NCBI GenBank assembly: GCA_013398955.1 | Contig: VWPU01018719.1 | Span: 103,413-167,412 of the forward strand | Origin: Callaeas wilsoni | Taxonomy: Eukaryota > Chordata > Aves > Passeriformes > Callaeidae | Direction: 5' to 3' | Length of the DNA: 64,000 bases | Part shown: positions 63,767 to 64,000 of the stretch, one piece after another | Layout of the letters: each line of letters starts with the position of its first letter | Position numbering within the stretch: position 1 is the first letter of the stretch | Notes under the pieces: generated by a model | Seen by the model: only the letters and a program-made list of their open reading frames with translations | What the model was told of the DNA's origin: nothing | The model's database searches: none | Program-made: the position numbers and the translations under genes

Positions 63767-64000
63767 CGAGGGAAGCCCACACTTCCCGACTGACAGTCCC
63801 TGACGGATCTCCCCCAGCGCGCCTCACTCGTGCGGCGGATAAACCAGCCCCGTCTCCGCACGGAGCACTTCCACAGCAACTTGTTGGGTTCGGGCTTTTA
63901 CAACCGGAGTTTTCCCGACTTGGCCCGGCGCTGCCCGTCCCGGGCCGGCGGCGCGGCCGGACGCGGCCCGCTCGGCTCCCGCCGCCGCACAACAAAGAGC
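63766..64000 (-). other. Putative untranslated first exon, minus strand (partial)
   Basis: Read on the minus strand, GC-rich sequence ends CCCTCGG and is followed at once by GTGAGTAACC. This is close to the ideal U1-binding donor, with the exon's last base at 63766 and the intron starting at 63765. It lies inside the CpG island, where first exons normally sit. No ATG occurs on the minus strand between 63766 and 64000, so within the window this exon would be 5' untranslated and translation would begin in a downstream exon (lower coordinates, possibly beyond base 1). A 77-codon frame over 63762-63995 opens only at TTG, runs through the splice site and is not taken as protein. The transcription start is not defined and may lie outside the window. 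The gene is not identified. Confidence 0.55.

Larger units (their letters stand above)
63590..64000. promoter_or_regulatory. CpG island, promoter of a gene at the window edge
   Basis: CpG dinucleotides are frequent from about 63590 and become very dense after 63760, with GCGC, CCGG and CGGCG words continuing to the last base. This is the only real CpG island in the window. No TATA box is visible at the edge, as is usual for CpG-island promoters. The island covers the proposed first exon and its donor and extends beyond the window. A divergent plus-strand transcript from the same island is possible. Confidence 0.85.

Noticed and set aside
63762..63995. 77-codon minus-strand frame in the CpG island
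   Set aside because: It opens at TTG, continues through the donor site and is Arg/Gly/Ala-rich because of CpG composition. No ATG is present.
1..64000. CRISPR arrays, tRNA or rRNA genes, bacterial operons
   Set aside because: No regularly spaced repeats, no cloverleaf or rRNA sequence recognised, and no prokaryotic gene organisation. The sequence is vertebrate nuclear DNA.

Overview
This window is vertebrate nuclear DNA, most likely from a bird. It is AT-rich and non-coding over almost its whole length. It carries few interspersed repeats, and the ones I recognise are mainly 3'-truncated CR1 LINE fragments, the dominant retroposon of birds and other sauropsids. There is also one solo endogenous-retrovirus LTR. 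The low repeat density argues for a bird over a turtle or crocodile. A songbird is plausible but unproven.

Gene content is minimal. I could not recognise a coding exon. The only gene part I can support is at the far right end. There a CpG island (about 63590 to the end) contains what looks like an untranslated first exon on the minus strand. It ends at 63766 with a near-perfect splice donor (CGG|GTGAGTAA). No ATG occurs on the minus strand between 63766 and 64000, so the start codon must lie in a later exon. On this reading the other 63.7 kb is the 5' part of a very long first intron, read right to left. The gene cannot be named from this sequence.

Layout. 1-5573 is unannotatable AT-rich DNA with one perfect hairpin at 1943-1971. 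5578-6028 is a solo LTR with a 9-bp terminal inverted repeat and a TGGA target duplication. 6033-26685 is mostly featureless, apart from a GC-rich patch at 9200-9830, a plus-strand splice-acceptor-like site at 15531, a conserved-looking segment near 23.3-23.7 kb and microsatellites. 26686-31370 holds two old CR1 fragments. 35840-36170, 38010-38400, 41620-42060 and 59880-60850 look like conserved non-coding elements (enhancer candidates), judged from E-boxes, homeodomain cores and Pbx/Meis-like sites; conservation itself could not be tested. 39341-39680, 52214-52555 and 53728-54012 are further CR1 pieces. Small tandem duplications occur at 41207, 49708, 54547 and 58152. 61030-61720 is an unexplained C-rich block.

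How it fits together: the most economical model is a promoter at the right end driving a minus-strand gene, with distal regulatory elements scattered through its first intron. I found no prokaryotic features, CRISPR array, tRNA, rRNA or intact mobile element.
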